A stretch of 37,000 bases of DNA from an uncultured Lachnospiraceae bacterium (GTDB taxonomy: Bacteria; Bacillota; Clostridia; Lachnospirales; Lachnospiraceae): NCBI GenBank assembly GCA_947650155.1, contig CANSUS010000035.1, forward strand, positions 1 through 37,000, written 5' to 3'. Position numbers and translations under genes: made by a program. Each line of letters starts with the position of its first letter. Position 1 is the stretch's first letter. This document shows, in pieces, positions 15,402-24,214 of this stretch. The notes below the pieces were generated by a model that made no database searches, had not been told where the DNA came from, and saw only the letters and a program-made list of their open reading frames with translations.

Positions 15402-16283
15402 TCAACCTGCGCTATTATATCTTTCTTTTGCATTGGTATACATAATTTCTATGTCTGCACTGCTTCTTTTATAGTCCATATTATGTTTCAGTAAAATTCC
15501 CGTCAGTTCTCTTTCCTTTTCTTCCGTCTCGCAGGACAGTGCAATTAAATGTACCGGCGACGCCAGTTTTTTATAATCTTTAAACAGCATTTCCTTTTCT
15601 TTGGAATAATTTAAAACAATGACCGCCCTGCCGCAGTATTTTTGAAACAGTTCTTCTTTTTTTCCATAGTCGACCACATGTCCTTTGTCTAAAATCAGCA
15701 GTTTATTTGCAAGCTGTTCCAGTTCTTCGTAATAGTGGGATACGATGCACAGACTGGAGTCCTTATCCTGATACCAGGAAACCATTTTTTCCACCAGTTT
15801 CTGTCTTGTCTCAAAGTCAAGCCCCGAAGTCACTTCGTCATAAAAAGTCATCGGCGCATCCTGCATCATCACCATGATAATCGTGAATCTCTGTTTTTGC
15901 CCGCCGGAAAGTCTGCTGTATTTTTTCCGCATACAGTCTTCAAATTCAAAATACCGGATCAGTTCGCGCAGCCTGGGATTCTCTGAAATCTTCGTCTGCA
16001 GAATCGCCTCCATAATATATTTGACCGCCATCGCATCCGTATATTCATTGAACTGCATATGTGTCGCAATCTGATCCGTAGTAAGCTTTGTGCGAATGCT
16101 CCCCTGACAGTTTACAAGACCTAAAATGCTCTTGATCAGGGTAGTTTTTCCTGCGCCGTTAGAGCCAATAATGCCAACTCTGTCGCCTTCTTCAATAAGA
16201 ATAGGGGTTTCTACTTTGAGGGCAGTTTCTTTTCCGTACTGTACTGTCAGATTCTCAATAGATAGAAGTTGTGAATGTTCCAT
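15402..16283 (-). CDS. ABC transporter ATP-binding protein
   Basis: Predicted 293 residues. Walker A GSNGAGKT (40-47), signature LSGGQKQR, Walker B ending APMTFYDEVTSGLD and a switch histidine in IVSHYYEE are all present, so the ATPase should be active. A C-terminal extension of about 80 residues (VIVLNYSKEKEMLF onward) is typical of exporters of the CcmA/BcrA class. Start ATG at 16283 has GGAGG five bases ahead; the frame is open further upstream but through the promoter. It forms an operon with the permease and has its own promoter carrying the same repeats as the regulator gene, so the two-component system probably controls it directly. Confidence 0.92.
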   Translation of the reverse strand: MEHSQLLSIENLTVQYGKETALKVETPILIEEGDRVGIIGSNGAGKTTLIKSILGLVNCQGSIRTKLTTDQIATHMQFNEYTDAMAVKYIMEAILQTKISENPRLRELIRYFEFEDCMRKKYSRLSGGQKQRFTIIMVMMQDAPMTFYDEVTSGLDFETRQKLVEKMVSWYQDKDSSLCIVSHYYEELEQLANKLLILDKGHVVDYGKKEELFQKYCGRAVIVLNYSKEKEMLFKDYKKLASPVHLIALSCETEEKERELTGILLKHNMDYKRSSADIEIMYTNAKERYNSAG

Positions 16284-16330
16284 ATTTGCCTCCGTAAATT
16301 TTTCTCTTTTCGTTTTCTGTTTACAAAACG

Positions 16331-16373
16331 ATTGTAACAAAGCGGTATGAATTTCGTATGAAGGACGAATGAA
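16331..16373 (-). promoter_or_regulatory. Regulated promoter of the ABC exporter with triple TATGAA repeat
   Basis: On the plus strand TATGAA, TATGAA and AATGAA begin at 16346, 16357 and 16368, exactly 11 bp apart. On the minus strand a -10 TACAAT (16336-16331) follows the repeats after 9 bases, so they cover the -35 region. The same design, with the same 9-base gap, is upstream of the regulator gene at 18.8 kb. This fits an OmpR-family activator binding as a dimer. Confidence 0.7.
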
Positions 16374-16375
16374 TG

Positions 16376-17980
16376 TTAGAAGTATATCATTGCCGCCACA
16401 CAGTCCTCTTCATTCTGAACCTGAATCCGAAGTCCTGTCTTTTTTGCATAATAAGAGGCAATATACAGCCCCAGACCATGACTGTTTCTATTTTCTTCTT
16501 TCTTTTCATGATTGCCGCTGACAAAAGGATCAAAAATATGAGGGAGAAGCGCCTCGTCTATATGAGCATTAAAATTTTGTATCGTCATTTTTTCTTCTTC
16601 TAAAAAGATGCGAATCCGTTCTCCCTGAGGCGTATAAGAAACCGCATTCGACAACAGATTTGATACAATATGCGTAAAAATCGGTTCATCCGTATATAAT
16701 ACCTTTGTCTGAAGACCTTCCACGCTGACGTTAAGCCGCTTATCCATAATATTGATCCGATAAAGCTCCAACTGCGCTTTTAGTACGCTGCCGATATCCA
16801 CATTTTGAAAATCCGGATTTTTCCCACAATGGTCAAGGTATAAAATATCTTCCACCATTTTCTTCATAGAAAGAAGCTGTTCCTTGACCTTCGGCAGATA
16901 GGTTTCTCTGTCCCGGTATTTACCGATATTGTTTTTCATTCCGTCTACCAGTAAAAGTGCGGCGGAAATCGGGGTTTTCAGCTGATGGGAAGAGGCCCTT
17001 AACAATACTTCCTGCCTTTTATTTTCTGCTTCCAATATCTGATTTTTTTCTTCCAGTTCTTCATAGCCCGCCCGGATCTCCTGATGCAATTCTTCTATCG
17101 TTACTGCCAGTACGCCGATCTCATCTTTTCTTTTTTTCCACTTTTTCCCCATCGGGAATTCCCGGAATGCAGGCATATCCTTTCGTTGTTTCGTATGCTC
17201 TACAAGCTCGACAACAGGCGTTACGATCCCCTTGGAATACACCCCCGAAAACAACAATACCAGTAAAAAAATAACTGCGGCCAGCATGGGAAGGCTTTGC
17301 AGCACAATCGGTCTGATCTCGATCATATCCGGCGTCACCACGGGAAGGAAAGTGAGGATCAGACTATCCTCTTTTCTTTCCACAGCTATATAATTGGTAT
17401 AACGGTTGTTTCCATCCTCTACCCCCATTTCCAATACGACAAACGTATCGGATACCAAATGTATTTTTTCATATTCCCCGCGATATTCAATTCCCGTATT
17501 CCCCGTCTCTATCCTCTGTATCTCTACAGGCAGGGAATGTGCTCCGGTAAAGGTCTCTTTTATGATTTCCACAAGGTTTTCCGCCTCTTTTTTAAACTGC
17601 TCCCTGTCGTTTTCCAACGGAAAGTCTTCCTGTCTGCCATACGCTTTCAAAAACCGGCGGAGCTCTGAAAAACTCTTTAAAAGTCTTTCGTCCGTTATTG
17701 CCACTTTAACTGAAAATAACTTAGAAGTGATAAAAATATCGCTGCCCTGATCCGGCAGCTTTATGGAAAAGCAGGCTGTCGGATTTTTTACTTGAACCTC
17801 CGCATAGTTCCCGTTTTCAACAAACGCTTTATGCTGCTCTTTGACTGCTCTTAAATTCTGTTCCGTCATATACTCCACATATAAAGACGGCAGCATGCAT
17901 ACAAAATAGCCGATCAGAAAGCTCAACATACTGCCCGCCAGAATAATACTGTAAAACAGATTCCTTCGTCCCAGTTTCAT
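16376..17980 (-). CDS. Sensor histidine kinase
   Basis: Predicted 534-residue membrane kinase: TM1 (about 9-33), a 190-residue extracellular sensor, TM2 (about 225-247), HAMP, a coiled coil, then HisKA with phosphorylated H332 in SSHQLKTP. The ATP-binding domain has the N-box (NLLSNAVSY, 441-449), DPF in the G1 region and G2 box HGLGLYIA (about 501-508). The large extracellular domain indicates sensing of an outside signal rather than intramembrane sensing. Start ATG overlaps the regulator stop (ATGA), with GGAGAG just ahead, so the two are translationally coupled. The ABC exporter follows directly. Confidence 0.95.
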   Translation of the reverse strand: MKLGRRNLFYSIILAGSMLSFLIGYFVCMLPSLYVEYMTEQNLRAVKEQHKAFVENGNYAEVQVKNPTACFSIKLPDQGSDIFITSKLFSVKVAITDERLLKSFSELRRFLKAYGRQEDFPLENDREQFKKEAENLVEIIKETFTGAHSLPVEIQRIETGNTGIEYRGEYEKIHLVSDTFVVLEMGVEDGNNRYTNYIAVERKEDSLILTFLPVVTPDMIEIRPIVLQSLPMLAAVIFLLVLLFSGVYSKGIVTPVVELVEHTKQRKDMPAFREFPMGKKWKKRKDEIGVLAVTIEELHQEIRAGYEELEEKNQILEAENKRQEVLLRASSHQLKTPISAALLLVDGMKNNIGKYRDRETYLPKVKEQLLSMKKMVEDILYLDHCGKNPDFQNVDIGSVLKAQLELYRINIMDKRLNVSVEGLQTKVLYTDEPIFTHIVSNLLSNAVSYTPQGERIRIFLEEEKMTIQNFNAHIDEALLPHIFDPFVSGNHEKKEENRNSHGLGLYIASYYAKKTGLRIQVQNEEDCVAAMIYF

Positions 17981-18666
17981 TTTAACTCTCCATTCTTATC
18001 AAACTGATATCCCACCCCTATTACCGTCTTAATGCACGGTATAGGAAGTTTTTTACGCAGATTTTTCACATGTGCGTCGATAATTCTGTCATTCCCGATA
18101 TAGTCCTCATTAAAAATACTTAAAATAAGCTGTTCCCTCGTAAACACCCTGTCCGGCTCTTTAAAAAGTTTCTGCAAAAGCAGATATTCGCTTAAAGTAA
18201 GCGGCAGCCTCTCGCCCTCATAAAAAGCGCAGTATGCTTCTTCCTTTAAATAAAGCCCGTCTTTTTTTTCTTCTGTTTCTGTCTGCTTTTTGTATGTCCG
18301 CCTTAATATTGTTTCCATACGTTTCAGCAGAATAATCGGAGATACCGGCTTTATCACATAATCGTCCGCATATAAATTAAAGGCTTTTACCTGTGTTTTT
18401 TCATCCTCCAATGCTGTCAGCATAATAACCGCCGTTTCACTGCAATGCTCTTTCATATAAGAAAGCACTTCAAACCCGTCTACTCCCGGCACCATAATAT
18501 CCAATATTGCAATATCATATTTGTTTTTTCCCAAAAGCTCCACCGCCTGGTCTCCTCTGGAAACCTCTGTTACATCATATCCTGTAATAGTCATATACTC
18601 TGTCAGTACTTCCCTGATCGTTGGTTCATCCTCCAAAAATAAAACTTTATAAGCTGATTTTTCCAT
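17977..18666 (-). CDS. OmpR/PhoB-family response regulator
   Basis: Predicted 229 residues: receiver domain with the acidic pair (E12-D13), phosphoacceptor D56 in LDIMVPG, T84 in MLTA and K106 in VIKP; then a winged-helix DNA-binding domain with TLSEYLLLQKLF and VKNLRKKL. Start ATG at 18666 has GGAGG six bases upstream; an in-frame codon seven residues earlier is not supported. It is encoded ahead of and overlapping its kinase. The direct repeats in its own promoter and in the exporter promoter are the best candidates for its binding site, implying autoregulation. Confidence 0.95.
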   Translation of the reverse strand: MEKSAYKVLFLEDEPTIREVLTEYMTITGYDVTEVSRGDQAVELLGKNKYDIAILDIMVPGVDGFEVLSYMKEHCSETAVIMLTALEDEKTQVKAFNLYADDYVIKPVSPIILLKRMETILRRTYKKQTETEEKKDGLYLKEEAYCAFYEGERLPLTLSEYLLLQKLFKEPDRVFTREQLILSIFNEDYIGNDRIIDAHVKNLRKKLPIPCIKTVIGVGYQFDKNGELK

Positions 18667-18775
18667 AGTAATCCTCCACTCTTTCACAAAGTCGCCTGTG
18701 ATTCCCCCGCTTTTTATCCTGCAGCCTTCAATGCAGGCATAATCTTTCTAATATAAACTGACTTAGCATTTTTTC

Positions 18776-18819
18776 AGTATAACACATTCCTATGAATTTC
18801 ATATGAAGATTCTTATGAA
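18776..18819 (-). promoter_or_regulatory. Autoregulated promoter of the two-component operon
   Basis: A perfect -10 TATACT (minus strand 18781-18776) lacks a good -35 box. Instead three TATGAA units (plus-strand starts 18791, 18802 and 18814; spacing 11 and 12) sit upstream, the nearest 9 bases from the -10. The layout and the core TATGAATTTC(A/G)TATGAA match the exporter promoter at 16331-16373. Confidence 0.75.
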
Positions 18820-18849
18820 AAATACTTCTATAAAAGCAAATATGGCAGC

Positions 18850-18880
18850 AAAAAAACTGCCCTGTAAAGGCAGTTTTTTT
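18850..18880. terminator. Rho-independent terminator of the GH2 gene
   Basis: A-run, CTGCC, 7-base loop, GGCAG and seven T residues; on the minus strand it follows the GH2 stop by 28 bases. The flanking A and T runs make it work in both directions. It insulates the two-component promoter from GH2 transcription. Confidence 0.9.
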
Positions 18881-18908
18881 ACAAAAAGTAATAGACTGTT
18901 TCTATCCC

Positions 18909-21900
18909 TTATTCTTTCACAAACCGGAAGGTTTTAAAATCAAAACAGCTTCCCGGTAAAAACACAAAAGAAATTTTATACTTCCCTGAAATTCCCTGCA
19001 TCGAAAATCTTCTCGTGGTATACTCTTCTGCGCGCTCAAATTCCAAAGTCATCCGTCTGCTCTCTCCATCCTTCCCATCTACCGGATCAAAAACCACATT
19101 CAGGCTGTTTTGCAAAAGTTCAGATCGCCCTGTGATCTCCAATGCTGACGGCTGTTCTTTCGTAAAATCAAATTCCCCAAACTCAAACATCACATTATTA
19201 CCGATTCCTGTAACGGCGTCTTCCCCGACTGTGTACTGGTCTCCATACAGCTTTTCGTTGTCAACGGCAGAAATCTCCAAAAATTCTTTTTCACGTTTTT
19301 CAAAATAAAAGCCCTGTACATGATAACCGTCGCCTGATTCCATAACGATAGTATGCAGCCCTTTTAATACCTTTTTGAGCTTATAAGTCTCGGGAATATA
19401 CGTCATCCAGACCGCTTTTTTGTGATAGACAAAATCTCCGACCAATTCTCCGCCCTCTCCCGGTATTCCATCATAGAACCGAATCTTTACCGGATTATCA
19501 CAATTTGCAAAAACAGGGACTGTCACCGTATCGCTGCCTGTTTTTCCAAAGTCCACTCTTTCAAATCCAAACCAGCTGTTTTCCCATGCAAAAGAAGCGC
19601 CATGCTCGATTCCATTGCCGATATTGCCGGAAGAAACTGTAAATAATCCGCCCAAAACAAGTTGATATGGATTAAAGACTGCTGCTCCGATCCCCTCTCC
19701 TTTCAACCGAATCTGTGACAAAATATGATATTTGTCCGTACCGTTTTTGCAAAGCGCCCTTAAGTAAAACTCTCCGTCGCCCAGACAATGTACCAAAACC
19801 TTATTTCCATCTACCGATTCGATTTTCGCCAGATTAGATTCAATACCCAAGACTGTAGTAATACGATACTCAATTTCCCCTGCATAGGTCGTGTCAGCCG
19901 GAGACACTACAGCCTGAAAAAGTATATTCTGCCTTTCTTTATTGAAAGTTCTGCTCTCGCTCACAAGCTCGATCTTTCTGACCGGAATATCCTCTTTTTC
20001 ATTTTTACAGTCTGAATCGCATGGTTTGTTTTCCTGTATTGCGGAAATTCCGTCTAAAAGTTCCTGCTGCATCCCTTCCGGGGTAACCGCATGCAGTACA
20101 AGGGTATTTTCAGGAAGCGCAGGAGAACTCACCCTCACCACAATCTCGCCAGGCTGCTTTTTAGCCGCAATAACTGCCAACAATTTCCCGGAAAAAAGTC
20201 TTCTCGAAGTTCCCTTATACTGTTCATAGTCGGTGGAATCTCCGTTATCCAGTCCCACAAGCCTGCCTTCCCCGCTTACAGTTACATGCACTCGATTATT
20301 GGCATTGGCTGCAAATTCCCCATCCTTATCACAGGCTGAAATATCCAGAAAAATCAGATCACATCCATCCGCTTTTAAAACAGTCTTATCCGGTGTCAGT
20401 TTCAAATACGCCGTATCTCCAAAACTCCTTTTCACATCACGCGCAATCTCATTTCCATTTTCATCATATGCAATGGCGCACAATTCCCCTTTTTCATAAG
20501 GAATCACCGTATCCAGCGTAAGCTTCCTGTCATGTGCCTGATCGATCTTTTTTCTTCCCATCGATTTTCCCTGAAAAAACAATTCTACCTCAGGCGCATT
20601 GGAGGTCACACGCACATCGATCTCTTCCCCTTCCGTAAAGTCCCAATACGGAAAAATATGTATAAACGGAGATACTTTATAATCCGTCCAGGCTGCCCGG
20701 AAAACAAAAGCGCTGTCCTTGGGAAATCCCGCCGTATCAAACTGTCCAAAATAACTGTTCTTCGTGGAATACGGGGTCGGCTCCCCAATATAGTCAAATC
20801 CCGTCCAGATAAACTGTCCTGCGCTGAACATTGTATCACGGTCCGCAATAATACAGGCTTCTGTATTTTTGGCTCCCCACCCTGTCGTACAGTTGCCCAG
20901 TGAAGAGCATTGTTCGTCATCATCCGCAAGCGTCTCCTGGGAAAGAGGAAAATGATAAATTCCCCTGCTCTGAAGTACGGACGCTGTCTCACTTCCATAA
21001 ATCATCCAGTCGGGATACTTTTCATGATGTTCTTTATAGAGGCGTTCTGCATAATTATAACCTGCAAGCTTTACAATATCGGCACATTTCTGTGCATTCT
21101 CTCCCTGCATGAAATTAGAACCGATGGTTACATAACCATTTTCCCTGGGGTCATGCTCACGAACTAAGGCAGATAACATAGATGCAATTTCCTGTCCTCT
21201 TTCGCTTGTATGCGTATCATAAATTTCATTTCCAATACTCCATCCGATCACAGACGGATGATTACGGTCCCTTCTGACCCAGGAAGCGACGTCTTTAGAA
21301 ACCCACTCCCGGAAAAATCTTGCATAATCATATTCGGTTTTGGGCATTTCCCACATATCGAAGCCTTCAGAAAGAACCAGAAATCCCATTTCATCGGCAA
21401 GTTCCATAAATTCTACCGCCGGCATATTATGGCTTGTCCGCAGCGCATTAATTCCCATTGAACGTAAAATTCTGAATTTTCGTTCAATGGCCGCCCTGTT
21501 TACCGCTGCGCCAAGCGCCCCCAGATCGTGATGTTCGCAGCAGCCGTAAAGTTTCAGATGCCTGCCATTTAAGAAAAATCCTCTATCCGAGGTAAATTCA
21601 ATATTCCTGAAGCCAAACCAGTCTTCTCTGCTGTCAATTGTTTTTCCGCTTCTGATCAGTTCAGTAACCATAAGGTATCTTTTCGGATTGTTGACATCCC
21701 AGAGAACCGGATCTTCCATTTTAAGCTGACTGTCATTCACCGAATAACAGAATCCTTCCCTGCATACAAGCTCCGGTATACAGGACTTATCTGCCGCGCA
21801 GCAGGCACGATGTATCTGTGCCAAAAGCGTTTCTCCATCATAAACGCTGTGGCAGACAGACAACTCTGAAACAGGAACATTTTCCGGACGTTCCGACTCC

Positions 21901-22391
21901 ACGGTCACTTTCAAAGTACCGTCCATTGCCGCGCTGATATAGACGCCGTCCGTCGTCAGGCGGCAGTCCTGATATCTCTTTAACCATACTTTCCGATAGA
22001 TGCCTGCGCCGGAATACCATCTGGAATTTGGCGCCTGGTAATCCACCCGCACACAAATCAGATTCCGGCCTTCCTGCAATAACTTTGAAATCTCAAATTC
22101 AAAAGTAGAATATCCATATTTCCATTCCCCGGCCAGACAACCGTTAATGTATACTTTACTGTCCATATACACGCCTTCAAACCGCAGAAAAACACGTTCC
22201 TTTTCCTGCGGCGTATATGTCAGTTCACGACGATACCATCCGGTAGACGTCTCGTAAAGATTTTTGGCATCATAGATCAGCCAGTCATGCGGAATATCTA
22301 CCCTTTCCCATGTAAGTGAATCGCCATATTCCACACCATAGGGATTTTTTGAAAAATCCCAGCCATCACACAATAATCGGTCAACACTCAT
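18909..22391 (-). CDS. Glycoside hydrolase family 2 (beta-galactosidase-type)
   Basis: Predicted 1160 residues, without signal peptide, so probably cytoplasmic. Order: sugar-binding jelly roll (about 10-170), Ig-like domain, TIM barrel (about 265-560) with the acid/base in WSIGNE (E389) and the nucleophile in IYGSE (E468), then DUF4982-like and bacterial Ig-like domains, and about 300 C-terminal residues with two beta domains resembling carbohydrate-binding modules. It would hydrolyse beta-linked galactosides, glucuronides or similar; the exact sugar is unclear. The start is the ATG at 22391, but an in-frame ATG at 22466 within the upstream initiation cassette would add 25 residues beginning MRIHPIDF. 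It has its own terminator and is 110 bases from the gene before it. Confidence 0.92.
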   Translation of the reverse strand: MSVDRLLCDGWDFSKNPYGVEYGDSLTWERVDIPHDWLIYDAKNLYETSTGWYRRELTYTPQEKERVFLRFEGVYMDSKVYINGCLAGEWKYGYSTFEFEISKLLQEGRNLICVRVDYQAPNSRWYSGAGIYRKVWLKRYQDCRLTTDGVYISAAMDGTLKVTVESERPENVPVSELSVCHSVYDGETLLAQIHRACCAADKSCIPELVCREGFCYSVNDSQLKMEDPVLWDVNNPKRYLMVTELIRSGKTIDSREDWFGFRNIEFTSDRGFFLNGRHLKLYGCCEHHDLGALGAAVNRAAIERKFRILRSMGINALRTSHNMPAVEFMELADEMGFLVLSEGFDMWEMPKTEYDYARFFREWVSKDVASWVRRDRNHPSVIGWSIGNEIYDTHTSERGQEIASMLSALVREHDPRENGYVTIGSNFMQGENAQKCADIVKLAGYNYAERLYKEHHEKYPDWMIYGSETASVLQSRGIYHFPLSQETLADDDEQCSSLGNCTTGWGAKNTEACIIADRDTMFSAGQFIWTGFDYIGEPTPYSTKNSYFGQFDTAGFPKDSAFVFRAAWTDYKVSPFIHIFPYWDFTEGEEIDVRVTSNAPEVELFFQGKSMGRKKIDQAHDRKLTLDTVIPYEKGELCAIAYDENGNEIARDVKRSFGDTAYLKLTPDKTVLKADGCDLIFLDISACDKDGEFAANANNRVHVTVSGEGRLVGLDNGDSTDYEQYKGTSRRLFSGKLLAVIAAKKQPGEIVVRVSSPALPENTLVLHAVTPEGMQQELLDGISAIQENKPCDSDCKNEKEDIPVRKIELVSESRTFNKERQNILFQAVVSPADTTYAGEIEYRITTVLGIESNLAKIESVDGNKVLVHCLGDGEFYLRALCKNGTDKYHILSQIRLKGEGIGAAVFNPYQLVLGGLFTVSSGNIGNGIEHGASFAWENSWFGFERVDFGKTGSDTVTVPVFANCDNPVKIRFYDGIPGEGGELVGDFVYHKKAVWMTYIPETYKLKKVLKGLHTIVMESGDGYHVQGFYFEKREKEFLEISAVDNEKLYGDQYTVGEDAVTGIGNNVMFEFGEFDFTKEQPSALEITGRSELLQNSLNVVFDPVDGKDGESRRMTLEFERAEEYTTRRFSMQGISGKYKISFVFLPGSCFDFKTFRFVKE

Positions 22392-22477
22392 TTTTACACC
22401 CATCTGCGCGTTGCGACGCACACAAATCAAATAAAATGGATTGAAATCAATAGGATGAATACGCATTTTTATTCAAC
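22389..22477 (-). repeat. Structured initiation cassette, first family, copy D
   Basis: Minus strand: hairpin 1 (arms 22477-22470 and 22461-22454 with one mismatch), the shared spacer CTATTGATTT, about 20 bases not found in other copies, hairpin 2 (TGTGCGT-CGCA-ACGCGCA, 22422-22405), then ATGGGTGTAAAA and the GH2 ATG. Hairpin 2 differs completely in sequence from the GTCCGC hairpins of other copies yet still pairs. The mini-ORF starting at 22466 runs in frame into GH2 here. Confidence 0.65.
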
Positions 22478-22501
22478 CTGTCCGGATGATCCCAGCAAAT
22501 A

Positions 22502-23596
22502 TTATTGTTTATTGTAACAAAGATCTCCTCTACGGTCTACTATAAAATGGTATCCGATTACAACAATCAGGCTGAGAATCAGAAGAATGTAAAAATTAAC
22601 CGCCCTCGTCACTATCATGGAAGGCATCAGATACTCTTTTCCGAATATTGGAAGCATTACTGTAGAATACATCATTTCTGTAATCCCCTGCGACCCCGGT
22701 ACCGGAAGCATATCCACTGCAATATAAACAGACGCCTGCACAGCCATGATATGGAACATACTGTTCCCCGATAGTCCGTATCCTTTATAGATCAGGGCAG
22801 TTACAAAAAAGACCATGCCACGCTGTAAAAAAGTCAGGACAAGGATACGAAACAGTATGCTTTTATTATTTCTCAAATAAGACGCTGATTCCCTGTAATT
22901 TCCAATGAAACGCGCCACTTTTTCCTTTTTATTTTCATATTTTCGTCTGGAAAGTTCCTCTTCTTCCGGCAAAGAAATTTCTTTCCTTTTTTGCTTCACC
23001 CGGCTATGCAGGCAAAAAACAAAATCAAGTACATGTTTCGCAGCTTTTTCCATAATCTGCGGCATCGCCATCAGACATACAATAATCAGGACAAGCGCCG
23101 TATTTAAGGCTAATCCAACCCAGAATATGATTTCATATGTACCAAGATATCCCCGAATATTCCTTCCCCACACAACGGCAGTCCCTATCCCGATCAAGAC
23201 TAAAACAAATTTATAAAAGGCCGCCACCGTCATTAAAACGACAGAACTGTCAGATGCACTGTTACCGTCCTTACACATATAGTAAAGCTGCATCGGCTGA
23301 CCGCCGGTAGCGGAAGGCGTGATCCCCGAATAAAAAAAACCGATAAACGAATAGCAGATGCATTTTCTCAAACTGCTTACTCCCTTCATGGAATGAAGCA
23401 GATGAAAGATCATAATTCCCTCCATACTGACAAATAAAATTCCCAGCGCCACTGCCGCAAGCAGGCTCAAAAAATTCAGTTTTCCTATTCCCTTTAACAG
23501 TGCCGGAAAATCCTGCCCATGAAATATTACATACAATGTAATTCCTGTTACCAGGGCAAAAAACAGAAGTTCAAAAATTCTTTTCTTACCACTCAT
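22502..23596 (-). CDS. Lysylphosphatidylglycerol synthase TM region / AglD-like membrane protein
   Basis: Predicted 364-residue polytopic membrane protein of the UPF0104/MprF N-terminal domain family, with about eight membrane helices and the conserved loop PSATGGQPMQLYYM. Members are proposed flippases or transferases acting on lipids or lipid-linked glycans; this one lacks MprF's C-terminal aminoacyl-transferase domain. The gene overlaps the upstream hydrolase by 11 bases. Start ATG at 23596; its best Shine-Dalgarno (AAGGAG) is 17 bases away, but a small hairpin (CGGT-AAA-ACCG) in between could bring it near. With the glycosyltransferase two genes upstream it may build and move a glycolipid. 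Confidence 0.88.
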   Translation of the reverse strand: MSGKKRIFELLFFALVTGITLYVIFHGQDFPALLKGIGKLNFLSLLAAVALGILFVSMEGIMIFHLLHSMKGVSSLRKCICYSFIGFFYSGITPSATGGQPMQLYYMCKDGNSASDSSVVLMTVAAFYKFVLVLIGIGTAVVWGRNIRGYLGTYEIIFWVGLALNTALVLIIVCLMAMPQIMEKAAKHVLDFVFCLHSRVKQKRKEISLPEEEELSRRKYENKKEKVARFIGNYRESASYLRNNKSILFRILVLTFLQRGMVFFVTALIYKGYGLSGNSMFHIMAVQASVYIAVDMLPVPGSQGITEMMYSTVMLPIFGKEYLMPSMIVTRAVNFYILLILSLIVVIGYHFIVDRRGDLCYNKQ

Positions 23597-24179
23597 ATGC
23601 CGGTTTTACCGTACTCCTTCCATTCCATTTATTTTTTCTTTGTCTGTCATGATTCTCTTTTATAAAGTCCTCTAACCGCCCTTCAAAAATTACCTTTTTA
23701 TTTTTCCACTCATAAAAATCTTTTGGAGTCACCAGTGAAAAATGTTTGCCAAAATCACAAATCTGCACACTTTGAAGCGTTTTGGCAAGATAAGAGGAAC
23801 AGGTAAAATGATCTTTCTGGTAAAAAACTTTCTGCCTCCACACAAAAAACAGCCCCAGTACTGCATAATGATAATGAAATCTTCTTTTATAATCCCGCTT
23901 TACTAATAGAAAGAGCGACATCTTTTGCTCTTCCGTACAATCTACTTCACAAATCTGATATTCCGCCGTCGGAAAGGCTCTGAGAATTTTTTCTGTATCC
24001 TCTTTTTCCATTCCGGCGAAAAAAGGAAGCGCCGGATTTCTCCTTCCAAAACTATATGCCTCTTCCAAATATCTGTCAAATGAAAGTACCACATGAATAT
24101 ATTTCTGCATTAACGCACGATGTATCATACCGGCCAGAATCCCCGGTGTATCCACAAATGCAATATATATTTTCGCCAA
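23586..24179 (-). CDS. Permuted NlpC/P60 (YiiX-like) cysteine hydrolase
   Basis: Predicted 197 residues. The order histidine then cysteine (H29 in YIHVVLSFD, C127 in HFTCSSYLA) fits the circularly permuted NlpC/P60 fold of YiiX/LRAT-like enzymes, which act on amide or ester bonds of lipids or cell-wall peptides. No signal peptide is visible. Start is a TTG at 24179, chosen because a near-perfect AGGGGAGG lies seven bases ahead; upstream in-frame GTG and ATG codons (24218, 24215) have no such site. It lies between a GT2 gene and a flippase-like gene, overlapping the latter, so a role in the same lipid or envelope pathway is inferred. Confidence 0.75.
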   Translation of the reverse strand: MAKIYIAFVDTPGILAGMIHRALMQKYIHVVLSFDRYLEEAYSFGRRNPALPFFAGMEKEDTEKILRAFPTAEYQICEVDCTEEQKMSLFLLVKRDYKRRFHYHYAVLGLFFVWRQKVFYQKDHFTCSSYLAKTLQSVQICDFGKHFSLVTPKDFYEWKNKKVIFEGRLEDFIKENHDRQRKNKWNGRSTVKPAYEW

Positions 24180-24214
24180 AGTTATACCTCCCCTGAAGTC
24201 AAATACCAAAAACA

